A DNA stretch of 52,076 nucleotides from Paenibacillus vietnamensis. GTDB lineage: Bacteria; Bacillota; Bacilli; Paenibacillales; Paenibacillaceae. Location of the stretch: NCBI RefSeq assembly GCF_020169515.1, contig NZ_JAHMHW010000029.1, positions 1 through 52,076 of the forward strand, read 5' to 3'. A model generated the notes under the pieces. That model did no database searches and was not told the origin of the DNA. It was given only the letters and a program-made list of their open reading frames with translations. Below, piece by piece: positions 42,564-50,848 of the stretch. The position numbers and the translations under genes are program-made. Within the stretch, counting starts at the first letter, position 1. Every line of letters begins with the position of its first letter.

Positions 42564-43517
42564 ATGGAGAAAGTATTGAATGTTCTCCGGCAGCGGCAGC
42601 AGCAATTCGGCCTGCTCAAATGGGCCGAGCGTCTTCGGCTGCTGCTTGTAGGGCGGGAAGCGGATAAAGGGCTGTTGTTTCGCATTTTCATTTACATTGT
42701 GCTGATCGAAACGGCGTATCTGTATCTCAATCCTATTTTATATATGATATCCAACATGGTAAAAGGGCTCGACGATTTGCTGGACCCGACCGTGAACTGG
42801 ATTCCGAAGGCGATCTATTGGGGGCATCTGAAAGAGGCCTGGGAGCTGCTGAACTATCCGAGCTCGTTCGGCGTCAGCTTCGGCCTGTCCATAGGCGCGT
42901 CGCTCTTTCAGCTCGTCGCCTGCGCGATGGCCGGATACGCGTTCGCCAGGGTGCAATTTCCGTTCAAGCGCTTCTGGTTCGCGTGCCTGATCTTTACCTT
43001 CGTCATTCCGCCGCAGGTAACGGTGCTGCCGCTGATTATTATGTACCGGGAAGTAGGCTGGATCGATACGTACTTCCCGATGCTGGTTCCGGCGCTGTTC
43101 GGGCACGGCCTGAAGGGCGCGCTTTATGTCATCATTTACCGCCAGTTTTTCTCCATTCTTCCGAAGGAACTGGAGGAAGCGGCGAAGATCGACGGCGCGA
43201 GCCTGTACCGGGTGTTCTTCAAGGTCATGCTGCCGATCGCAACGCCGGCGATTGTCGTCGTCTTCCTTTTCTCTTTCGTGTGGAACTGGAACGACAGTTA
43301 TTTTCCGATGATGTTCCTGTTCAAAATGCAGGACGTTCCGCTCTCCATCGCGCTGGTGAAGGCGACAGGAGACTTGACGACGGAAGAAGGACGGCTGTTC
43401 GCCCAGTCGATCGACATGGCCAAGTCGTTTCTGGCGGTCATGCCGCCGCTGGTGCTGTACCTGTTCACGCAGCGCTGGTTCGTCGAAGGCGTCGAGCGGA
43501 CGGGTCTTGTGGAATAG
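42564..43517 (+). CDS. Sugar ABC transporter permease, MalG/UgpE type (pair 2)
   Basis: This 317-residue MalG-type permease has a ~50-residue cytoplasmic N-terminus, membrane segments from about 34 (FRIFIYIVLIETAYLYLNPI) and the EAA motif EEAAKIDGASLYRVFFKVML (about 207). Its ATG follows AGGAGGAGAG. It completes a second permease pair in the operon with no dedicated solute-binding gene beside it; the orphan lipoprotein at 23204 is a plausible partner. Confidence 0.93.
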   Translation: MEKVLNVLRQRQQQFGLLKWAERLRLLLVGREADKGLLFRIFIYIVLIETAYLYLNPILYMISNMVKGLDDLLDPTVNWIPKAIYWGHLKEAWELLNYPSSFGVSFGLSIGASLFQLVACAMAGYAFARVQFPFKRFWFACLIFTFVIPPQVTVLPLIIMYREVGWIDTYFPMLVPALFGHGLKGALYVIIYRQFFSILPKELEEAAKIDGASLYRVFFKVMLPIATPAIVVVFLFSFVWNWNDSYFPMMFLFKMQDVPLSIALVKATGDLTTEEGRLFAQSIDMAKSFLAVMPPLVLYLFTQRWFVEGVERTGLVE

Positions 43518-43547
43518 CAACGAATTGAAGGGAGTGCAAGCAGGATC

Positions 43548-44969
43548 ATGAGCATGCAAGAGGTGGAACGCTGGGGAATATTCGAGGTTGCCTTGACCGG
43601 TCCTTCGGCAGGCAATCCGTATGCGGAGGTCGCTTTGTCGGCGACCTTCGAATACCGCAACGACCGGATCGAGGTCGAAGGCTTCTATGACGGGGACGGC
43701 ATCTATCGGGTCCGGTTTATGCCGGATCGGGAAGGGACTTGGCGGTATGTCACGAAGAGCGCCGAGCCGGAGCTGGACGGCGCGGCGGGAAGCTTTGTCT
43801 GTACGGCGCCGTCAGCCGGAAATCACGGGCCCGTAAGGGTAAAGAACGGTTATTTGTTCGCATACGAGGACGGAACGGGCTACATGCCGTTCGGTACGAC
43901 CTGTTATCACTGGACTCATACGGGGAACGGGGCGCACGAGCGGCAGACGCTGGAGGAGCTGGAGAAGTCTCCGTTCAACAAGGTCCGGATGTGTCTGCTT
44001 CCTACGCGGGACATGCGCCCGGACATGGTCGTATTCGCCGGGACATGCCCGGAGGATGCGGATACGACCCGGTTCAATCCGGCGTTCTTCGCCCATCTGG
44101 AGGGGCGGATCGCCGATTTGATGAAGCTCGGAGTGGAAGCCGATCTGATTTTGTTCCATCCCTACGACAAGGAGGGCGGCTGGGGCTTCAACAATATGTC
44201 GCGCGAACAGGACTTCTACTACCTGCGTTACGTCATCGCCCGTTTGGGAGCGTACCGCAACGTCTGGTGGTCGCTGTCGAACGAATACGATTTCAACAAG
44301 AGGAAGACGGTGGAGGATTGGGACCGGCTGCTGCAGTACGTGCAGCGTAAGGATCCGTACCAGCGGCTTCGTTCGATCCATAACGGTACAAAAATGTACG
44401 AAATATCGTCTTTGTACGATTTTTCGAAGTCATGGCTTACGCATCAAAGCATTCAGCACTGGGATACCGTGCCGACAACCGAATGGCGGGCGGCCGTTCG
44501 CAAGCCGATCGTTGTCGACGAAATTTCCTACGAGGGCAACGTCGGCAAGCGATGGGGCAACATTACGGGCCTCGAGCTTGTGCACCGTTATTGGGAGGGC
44601 TTGACGAGAGGCGGCTTCGTCGCCCACGGAGAATGCTTCGAGAATAAGCCGACCCGGTCCTGGATATCGGCCGGAGGCCGCCTGTACGGGGAGAGCACCG
44701 AGCGGATCCGTTTTCTGCGCCGGCTGATGGAGGAAGGCCCGGAGGACTGGATGGCGGCTCGCGAGGAAGGCGCATATGCGCTTCTGTACATGGGCAAATA
44801 CCGCCTGACGTCCTGCAAGCTGCCGCTGTCCCCCGACCGGGAATACCGGATCGAGCTTATCGATATTTGGGACATGTCGGTCACGCCGCTGGACGGCACA
44901 TACGCGGGACAGAGCGAGCTGGCGCTGCCGGCTAAACCTTACACCGCTTTGCGCGTGCAAGCAGTTTGA
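43548..44969 (+). CDS. DUF5060/DUF5605-type TIM-barrel glycosidase (paralog 2)
   Basis: The 473-residue protein has the same layout as the product of 29747. The DUF5060 beta domain carries VEGFYDGDGIYRVRFMPD. The TIM barrel has the putative acid/base Glu in VWWSLSNEYDF (about 245) and the nucleophile Glu in PIVVDEISYEG (about 325). A C-terminal beta domain follows (DIWDMSVTPLDGTYAG). Both catalytic positions are intact. There is no signal peptide, so it acts in the cytosol on imported material. A close paralog follows 15 bases downstream, so this is a tandem duplication with divergence. ATG 43548 is used; ATG 43554 is an alternative. Confidence 0.82.
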   Translation: MSMQEVERWGIFEVALTGPSAGNPYAEVALSATFEYRNDRIEVEGFYDGDGIYRVRFMPDREGTWRYVTKSAEPELDGAAGSFVCTAPSAGNHGPVRVKNGYLFAYEDGTGYMPFGTTCYHWTHTGNGAHERQTLEELEKSPFNKVRMCLLPTRDMRPDMVVFAGTCPEDADTTRFNPAFFAHLEGRIADLMKLGVEADLILFHPYDKEGGWGFNNMSREQDFYYLRYVIARLGAYRNVWWSLSNEYDFNKRKTVEDWDRLLQYVQRKDPYQRLRSIHNGTKMYEISSLYDFSKSWLTHQSIQHWDTVPTTEWRAAVRKPIVVDEISYEGNVGKRWGNITGLELVHRYWEGLTRGGFVAHGECFENKPTRSWISAGGRLYGESTERIRFLRRLMEEGPEDWMAAREEGAYALLYMGKYRLTSCKLPLSPDREYRIELIDIWDMSVTPLDGTYAGQSELALPAKPYTALRVQAV

Positions 44970-44983
44970 GAGGAGAGAACGGA

Positions 44984-46468
44984 GTGATTCAATACCAAGA
45001 TACAGTGGAGCGCTTTGGCAAATTCGAGCTGAGGCTGGAGGGGCGCAAGGACGACAGCCTGTATGCCGATCCGGGCCTGCGGGCCGAATTCAGCAAGGGG
45101 GAGCGTCATTTTGAAGCCGAAGGCTTCTACGACGGCGACGGATGGTTAGCCGTCCGTTTCATGCCGGACGAGGAGGGGGATTGGTCGTTCCGGATCGAAG
45201 GCGGGTCCGTGCAGGCAGGCGGGTATACCGGACATTTCCGGTGCATGCCGGCAGGTGCCGGCAATCACGGGCCGGTGGGCGTATCCGGCGAAACGCGCTT
45301 TGCTTACGCGGACGGCACGCCGTTCACGCCGTTCGGAACGCAGCTTGCCGCATGGCATGTACAGAACGGCTCCAGCCGCAGCTTGACGCTCCGGACGCTG
45401 GCGTCGGCGCCTTTTAACAAAGCGCGGATGTATGCCATTCCGCAGGCCGGGCAAGCGGCAGCCGGCGAGACGGCTATTTCCCCGTTCGCGGCAGGCCCGG
45501 ACGGACTTCCGGACGGCGGCCGCTTCAATCCGGCTTATTTCGCCAGGCTGGAGGAATGTGTGGAGAGCCTGTCCCGTATCGGCGTGGAAGCCGAGCTTAT
45601 CCTGCTGCCCGCAGATTCGGAACGGGAAGGAGCTGTCCGGCTGACGCCGGAGCAGGAAGAGCGTTATATCCGGTACGCGGTTTCCCGTTTGGCCGCTTAC
45701 CGGAACGTCTGGTGGACGCTGGCGGATTTGGGAGACGGCGGCGGACGATGGCAGGATGCCGATTGGCTGGCCTATTTCCGGGCGCTTCGCGAATGCGATT
45801 TCGGTCATCATCTGACCTCGATCCACGGCACTCCTTCCTCGTTCGACTGGGGCATTCCGTGGCTGACGCATATCAGTCTCCGCCAGGAGGACGTGATGCT
45901 TGCCTCGGACTTCACGCTGCAGTACGAGAAGCCGGTCGTCATTGACGATTGCGGCCGCGAGGGTGCAGGCTCGAATCCGATGGATGCGCTGACGCCGGAA
46001 GATATGGTGTACCGCGTATGGGAAGGCTTATCCCGCGGAGGCTTTGCGGCCCATGGGGAATCGCTGCGCCGGGCGGATGGAACGAGCTGGTCGATTCATG
46101 GCGGCGAGCTGATCGGCGAAAGCGCGGAGCGGATTACGTTCCTGCGCGGTCTGCTGGAGGATGCCCCGAGCGGCTTGACGTACAGCAGATTTAGCCATGA
46201 CGCTTCGACCCTGAACCGCAAGGGAGAATTTTATTTGCAGTATTATGGGCCTCATCGTTTCACTTCGCGAGCCTTCGCGATGCCGGAGGGCGATTTTGCG
46301 GTGGAGCTCATCGATACATGGAACATGACGGTAGAACGGCTTGACGAAACCTACCGGGAAAGATTTGTGATCAAGCTGCCAGGCGAGCTTTACCGCGCCC
46401 TGCGAGTGCGCAAAATCGGCGAAGGGACGGCGCCGGCCGAGGCGGGCAAGGATCAGGTGACAGCTTAG
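44984..46468 (+). CDS. DUF5060/DUF5605-type paralog 3, catalytic glutamates lost
   Basis: The GTG at 44984 follows GAGGAGAG and aligns with the starts of paralogs 1 and 2, giving 494 residues. The fold is kept throughout (EGFYDGDGWLAVRFMPDEEG; YRNVWWTLADL; KPVVIDDC; LIDTWNMTVERLDETY). The acid/base Asn-Glu of the siblings is Asp-Leu here (WWTLADLGDGGG, about 246) and the Asp-Glu nucleophile pair is Asp-Asp (VIDDCGREG, about 321). The insert between them is also remodelled. It is probably a pseudoenzyme, perhaps a binding or regulatory partner of paralog 2. The frame is intact with normal codon use, so it is maintained rather than decaying. Confidence 0.82.
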   Translation: MIQYQDTVERFGKFELRLEGRKDDSLYADPGLRAEFSKGERHFEAEGFYDGDGWLAVRFMPDEEGDWSFRIEGGSVQAGGYTGHFRCMPAGAGNHGPVGVSGETRFAYADGTPFTPFGTQLAAWHVQNGSSRSLTLRTLASAPFNKARMYAIPQAGQAAAGETAISPFAAGPDGLPDGGRFNPAYFARLEECVESLSRIGVEAELILLPADSEREGAVRLTPEQEERYIRYAVSRLAAYRNVWWTLADLGDGGGRWQDADWLAYFRALRECDFGHHLTSIHGTPSSFDWGIPWLTHISLRQEDVMLASDFTLQYEKPVVIDDCGREGAGSNPMDALTPEDMVYRVWEGLSRGGFAAHGESLRRADGTSWSIHGGELIGESAERITFLRGLLEDAPSGLTYSRFSHDASTLNRKGEFYLQYYGPHRFTSRAFAMPEGDFAVELIDTWNMTVERLDETYRERFVIKLPGELYRALRVRKIGEGTAPAEAGKDQVTA

Positions 46469-46554
46469 CATTGAGAAGACGAAGCCTTCCGCCAGGACGA
46501 ACAGACCTGATAGCGGAAGGCTATATTTCGAAGAACGGAAGGAGACCGCTGGAA

Positions 46555-48684
46555 ATGAACGCATACCGATTAACAAGTTCGGCCGGAAAGCGAAGCGTTG
46601 ACGTCAGGCAGTCGGACAACGATATCTTTATTCAATTATCCCGGGATGGAGACTCCAAGCCTTATTTTCAAAATTCGCTCGGAAGCATGGCCGTTTTTTC
46701 CGAGGGTCGTCCATGGCGGGAGGAGCGCCTTCGCCTAAAAGATGCCCGAATCGGGCAGCACGGCGGCACGCTGCGAATCGAAGCGGACGGCGGCGGGCTG
46801 TTCCTGACCGTTGAGCTTTCCTTCGATGCGGAAGGGCTGCTCCGGGTAAACACGATCTGGGAGAACCGCTCGGGCCGGACGATATATGACGCCGCAGTCG
46901 GCCTCGAATGGGAGCTGTCTACATGCGGCACGGACAACGTGACGATTCCGCATATGATCTACAACAATAACCCGTCGGCCGACCCTGCCAGACTTGTGCC
47001 TCATCTCGGCGCAGGCGAAGGCAAGGGCTTTATTTGCGAGGAGCACCGACTTCCGATTCCATGCGTGAACGTGGAGTGGACGGAGAAGGGGGACGAGTGG
47101 CGCCGGTTTTTGACGATGTTCTCTCTCCCTTCTTATATCGAGCTTCCTGACGGCACGGTCCATTACGGCTCACTCGGCGCATATAAGCGTGAAGGCAGCG
47201 TCGCGATTGCGGCGATGAGCGGCGTGCTGATGTTCAACGGCGAGAAGGACATCGTATACGTCAGCAAAAGCCAAATTGAGCCTTATTCCGGCGGCTATAC
47301 CGATTTTGCGCCGGGCTTTGCACTCTCGAAAAGCTATGCGCTCGAATGGGGACCGCAGAAGGAGCCGGGCCGCGCTTTCTCGCAAGCCGTTCACCGCGCC
47401 GTGGCGCTGTACGATCCGCAGGGTGCCGCTCCGCTATCGCTGGAGGAGATGATCCGGCTGAAGACGGCGGCCATGGATGACCGGTGGAGGGAGACGGACC
47501 GGGCTGCAGGCTACGTCAAGTTCAACGACCGGAATTCGTTCGGGCTTGTGTCGAAGCATGGGCTTCACTTCATGTACGGCTGGACGGGACAATGCCTGAA
47601 GCTGGCCTGGTGCGACGCATTCCTCGGCTTCGACGGGCAAATGAGCGAGCGGGTCGAGCGCTGCCGGAAGGCCGTTGAATTTTACCTCGCCGAGAGCGGC
47701 ACCGCAGTGCCAGGCCTCCGGAGCGGGGCTTATCACCTGGAGGACGGCAGCTGGCGCAATTTCAGCCGTCAGCAGGAGCCCGTCATCTCGAGCCGCGCCT
47801 TCGGGGAAACCGTCGGCGATCTGGCCGATATCATTCTGCTGTTCCGCAGCCGGGGAGAGCAGGTTCCTTCGCACTGGACAGCGGCGCTTGAGCAATCCGC
47901 GGCCTTCCTGCTCGGTGCGATTTTGCCGTCCGGCATTTTCCCGGCCACATGGAAGCTGGACGGAAGCGCGGCCGAAACGGAAATTACGGCCGCAGGCATT
48001 CCGTGCCTGATCGCGCTGATCAAAGCTTGGCAGGTAACGGGAGCGAGCACGTACCTGGACGCCTCCCGCGCTTGCATGGAGCAATATTATGTGCTGCATG
48101 CGGAAACGTTTGAGCGGCCGTTCGCCCGTTCCACGCTTGACGCAAGATGCGAGGACAAGGAAGCCGGCATGTTTTTCTTCGTTGCGGCTTACGAGCTTTT
48201 CCGTCTTACCGGCGAGGCCAAATTCCGGAGATGGGCGGAGCTCGCGGCGGATTGGCAGCTCACCTACGTCTATATGTGGAATCCGGAATACGATCGCGGC
48301 ACGTCGTTCAGAGAAAAGAACTTCCAGGCGATCGGCTGGCCGGGCGTGAGCGTGCAGAACCATCATATCGACGTCTTTTTCCCTACCTTCGAGCTGTGGC
48401 AGTTCGGGCTTCTTACCGGGAACGAGATGTATGTGCGTCTGGCGCGGACCGTATTTGGCGCGCTTGGCCAAGGCATATGCACCGAGCCGGGCGAATGGGG
48501 CTTTACCGTCGTCGGGGAGCAGGCGGAAGGCTTTTTCCCGTCCAACTTCCAAGGCAGGGGCCGTTCGAACACCTGGAACCCGTCCTGGGTCATTTCCGAG
48601 GTGCTGCATCATGCCCTGCGGTTTCGCGAGGCTTCGGATAAGGGAGAAGTTCCGCAAGCCGCTGTTCAAAAGAAGGAGGGGTAA
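46555..48684 (+). CDS. Putative six-hairpin glycosidase, family not recognised
   Basis: The ATG at 46555 follows GGAAGGAG, giving 709 residues. An N-terminal beta-sandwich (about 1-285) contains GLFLTVELSFDAEGLLRVNT and PHMIYNNNPSADPARLVPHL. It is followed by a helical, probably (alpha/alpha)6, domain (about 300-690) with HFMYGWTGQCLKLAWCDAFL, YELFRLTGEAKFRRWAELAA and GWPGVSVQNHHIDVFFPTFE. No signal peptide. The architecture is that of GH78-, GH127- or GH142-like enzymes, but I cannot assign a family or catalytic residues. Its place between the TIM-barrel paralogs and a dehydrogenase suggests cytosolic glycan breakdown. Confidence 0.65.
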   Translation: MNAYRLTSSAGKRSVDVRQSDNDIFIQLSRDGDSKPYFQNSLGSMAVFSEGRPWREERLRLKDARIGQHGGTLRIEADGGGLFLTVELSFDAEGLLRVNTIWENRSGRTIYDAAVGLEWELSTCGTDNVTIPHMIYNNNPSADPARLVPHLGAGEGKGFICEEHRLPIPCVNVEWTEKGDEWRRFLTMFSLPSYIELPDGTVHYGSLGAYKREGSVAIAAMSGVLMFNGEKDIVYVSKSQIEPYSGGYTDFAPGFALSKSYALEWGPQKEPGRAFSQAVHRAVALYDPQGAAPLSLEEMIRLKTAAMDDRWRETDRAAGYVKFNDRNSFGLVSKHGLHFMYGWTGQCLKLAWCDAFLGFDGQMSERVERCRKAVEFYLAESGTAVPGLRSGAYHLEDGSWRNFSRQQEPVISSRAFGETVGDLADIILLFRSRGEQVPSHWTAALEQSAAFLLGAILPSGIFPATWKLDGSAAETEITAAGIPCLIALIKAWQVTGASTYLDASRACMEQYYVLHAETFERPFARSTLDARCEDKEAGMFFFVAAYELFRLTGEAKFRRWAELAADWQLTYVYMWNPEYDRGTSFREKNFQAIGWPGVSVQNHHIDVFFPTFELWQFGLLTGNEMYVRLARTVFGALGQGICTEPGEWGFTVVGEQAEGFFPSNFQGRGRSNTWNPSWVISEVLHHALRFREASDKGEVPQAAVQKKEG

Positions 48685-48687
48685 GCC

Positions 48688-49878
48688 ATGTCCATCTTAT
48701 TTCAAACGGCAAGTTCGATTGTGGCGGGAACGGGCTCGTTCGGCACGGTTGCCGGGCATATCCGCTCGCAGCTTGGACCGGTCAAACGCGCGTTGCTCGT
48801 GACCAGCCCGAGCATCAGAAGAAACGGTTTGGCGGAAGCGCTGCGGGTGCAGCTGGATAACGCCGGAATCGCCTCCGCTTTGCTGGAGGACGACATCCGT
48901 CCCGAGCCCGAAGCGGGCGATATCGAAGCGATGCATGCCAAGCTCGGCGGAGAAGCGTTCGACGTCTATATCGGACTTGGCGGCGGAAGCGTGCTGGATG
49001 CGACAAAGCTGCTGGCGGCGCTCGCAAAGAACGACAAGCCGCTTACGAGCATGCTGGGCATTGACAATATCGAGAACGACGGCGTACCGACCGTGCTTAT
49101 CCCGACGACGTCGGGCACCGGCTCGGAGGTGACGCCGAATGCGATCGTGACGATTCCGGAGCGGCAGCTGAAGATCGGCATCGTCAGCCGCCGGCTGTAT
49201 CCGAAGCTTGCGGTGCTCGATCCCGAGCTTACGCTTACGCTTCCGAAGGCTGTAACGGCCGCGACCGGAATGGACGCCTTCACTCATGCGCTGGAGTCGT
49301 TCATCGGCCGGAAAGCGAATCCGATCAGCGACATGTTCGCGCTGGAATCGATAAGGCTCATTAGCGGAAGCATAGTGGAGGCTTACGAGAACGGCAGCTC
49401 GATCGCCGCGCGCTCGGCGATGCTGTACGGCTCCGCTTACGGGGGCATGGCGCTTGCGGCTTCGGGAACGGCGGCCGTGCATGCGCTCGCCTATCCGCTC
49501 GGCGGCCGGTTCGGCATCGCACACGGCGTCGCGAATGCGATGCTGCTGCCGCATGTCATGGAGGCGCAGCTCGGTGCGGTCGCCGGCCGCTTCACGCTTG
49601 TCGCCGAGGCGATCAGGCAGGGAACGGGAGCCGCCACAGGCCGGTCAAACGATGAAGGGGCCGAAGCGGAGTGGGCGCTCGCGAGAATTGCCGAGTGGAC
49701 GCAGTGGGTCGGCATTCCGCAAAATCTGGCGGAATACGGGGTGACGGAGGCCGACCTTCCGTCTTTGGCCGAAGGCGCGTCACAAGTGAAGCGCCTCATG
49801 GACAATAATCCGAAAGCATTTTCGCTCGGCGAGCTTGAGCAGATCTACCGCAAGCTGTTGCCGGCCGCAGGAATATAG
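48688..49878 (+). CDS. Iron-containing alcohol dehydrogenase family protein
   Basis: The 396-residue protein belongs to the group III (iron-type) dehydrogenases. It has the NAD(P)-binding loop YIGLGGGSVLDATKLLA (about 92-108), PTTSGTGSEVTPNAIV (about 139) and GMDAFTHALESFIG (about 194). The metal-binding region is AVHALAYPLGGRFGIAHGVA (about 263-282), with the conserved Asp and His ligands present. It would reduce or oxidise an aldehyde, alcohol or keto acid derived from the imported sugar in the cytosol. Which substrate is unknown. It starts 3 bases after the previous stop, behind an AAGGAGGGG site. Confidence 0.92.
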   Translation: MSILFQTASSIVAGTGSFGTVAGHIRSQLGPVKRALLVTSPSIRRNGLAEALRVQLDNAGIASALLEDDIRPEPEAGDIEAMHAKLGGEAFDVYIGLGGGSVLDATKLLAALAKNDKPLTSMLGIDNIENDGVPTVLIPTTSGTGSEVTPNAIVTIPERQLKIGIVSRRLYPKLAVLDPELTLTLPKAVTAATGMDAFTHALESFIGRKANPISDMFALESIRLISGSIVEAYENGSSIAARSAMLYGSAYGGMALAASGTAAVHALAYPLGGRFGIAHGVANAMLLPHVMEAQLGAVAGRFTLVAEAIRQGTGAATGRSNDEGAEAEWALARIAEWTQWVGIPQNLAEYGVTEADLPSLAEGASQVKRLMDNNPKAFSLGELEQIYRKLLPAAGI

Positions 49879-49889
49879 GAGGCGCTCAT

Positions 49890-50819
49890 ATGCGAACGAT
49901 TGTGGTTGACCGTAACGGCCGCGGCGATTGCCGGACCGTTACGGAAGCGATTGCGGCCGCGCCGGATTTCGCTTCCGAACGAACGCTGATTATGGTGAGG
50001 AACGGAACGTACAGGGAGAAAATAACCGTTCCGCCAAGCAAAACCCATTTGTGCATCGTTGGAGAAAGCCGGGACGGGGCCGTCATCGTCTATGACGATT
50101 CCGTTTCTAAGATCAAGCCGGACGGCGTGAAAATGACGATGTACGAAACGCCGTCCTTTACGATACTAGCGGATGATTTTTATGCGGAGAATGTGACGTT
50201 CGCCAACTCGGCCAGCAGGCTGGAGCCTCGGGGCCAGGCGCTTGCGCTTCATGTCGAGGGGGACCGTGCGGTCTTCCGGAATACGGCAATTGTCGGCCAT
50301 CAGGATACGCTGTACACGCCGGGAAGCGGCAGGCAGCTCTATGACAGCTGCTATATCGAGGGGACCGTCGATTTTGTGTTCGGATCCGCGACAGCTGTGT
50401 TCAAGGAGTGCGAGCTTCATAGTCTGGATCGTCATAACGGATATGTGACGGCGGCTTCCACCGGGGAATCGCAGCCTTACGGCTACGTCTTCCTGGACTG
50501 CCGGCTGACGGGAGCCGCGCCTCCCGCGACCGTCAGTCTCGGCCGGCCCTGGAAGCCTTACGGAAGCGCGATATTTGTCCGCACATGGATGGATCGGCAT
50601 ATCCGTCCGGAAGGCTGGGATAACTGGCGCGATCCGGCCAGGGAAATGACTTCGAGGTTCGGGGAATACGGAAGCACGGGACCGGGGGCGGAGACGGCTG
50701 CCCGGGCAGGCTGGGCCAGAGAGCTGCCTGCGGAAGAGGCGTCGGCATTGACGGTAAGAGGCGTGCTGGAGGGCCGCGACGGCTGGAATCCGGAAGAGGT
50801 GCGCGCGGCCGCCCAATGA
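49890..50819 (+). CDS. Pectinesterase (CE8), cytosolic
   Basis: The 309-residue parallel beta-helix protein has the CE8 active site: Gln in GQALALHV (about 112), Gln-Asp in GHQDTLYT (about 137), the nucleophilic Asp in GTVDFVFGSATAVF (about 160) and Arg in LGRPWKPYG (about 218). CE8 enzymes remove methyl esters from galacturonic acid. Most are secreted; this one has no signal peptide, so it should demethylate imported oligogalacturonides in the cytosol. It is the last gene of the operon, 11 bases after the dehydrogenase, with an AGGAGG site. No strong terminator follows before the convergent gene. Confidence 0.93.
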   Translation: MRTIVVDRNGRGDCRTVTEAIAAAPDFASERTLIMVRNGTYREKITVPPSKTHLCIVGESRDGAVIVYDDSVSKIKPDGVKMTMYETPSFTILADDFYAENVTFANSASRLEPRGQALALHVEGDRAVFRNTAIVGHQDTLYTPGSGRQLYDSCYIEGTVDFVFGSATAVFKECELHSLDRHNGYVTAASTGESQPYGYVFLDCRLTGAAPPATVSLGRPWKPYGSAIFVRTWMDRHIRPEGWDNWRDPAREMTSRFGEYGSTGPGAETAARAGWARELPAEEASALTVRGVLEGRDGWNPEEVRAAAQ

Positions 50820-50848
50820 GCTGGTTGCGATAGGGAGCGTTTGTGGTT

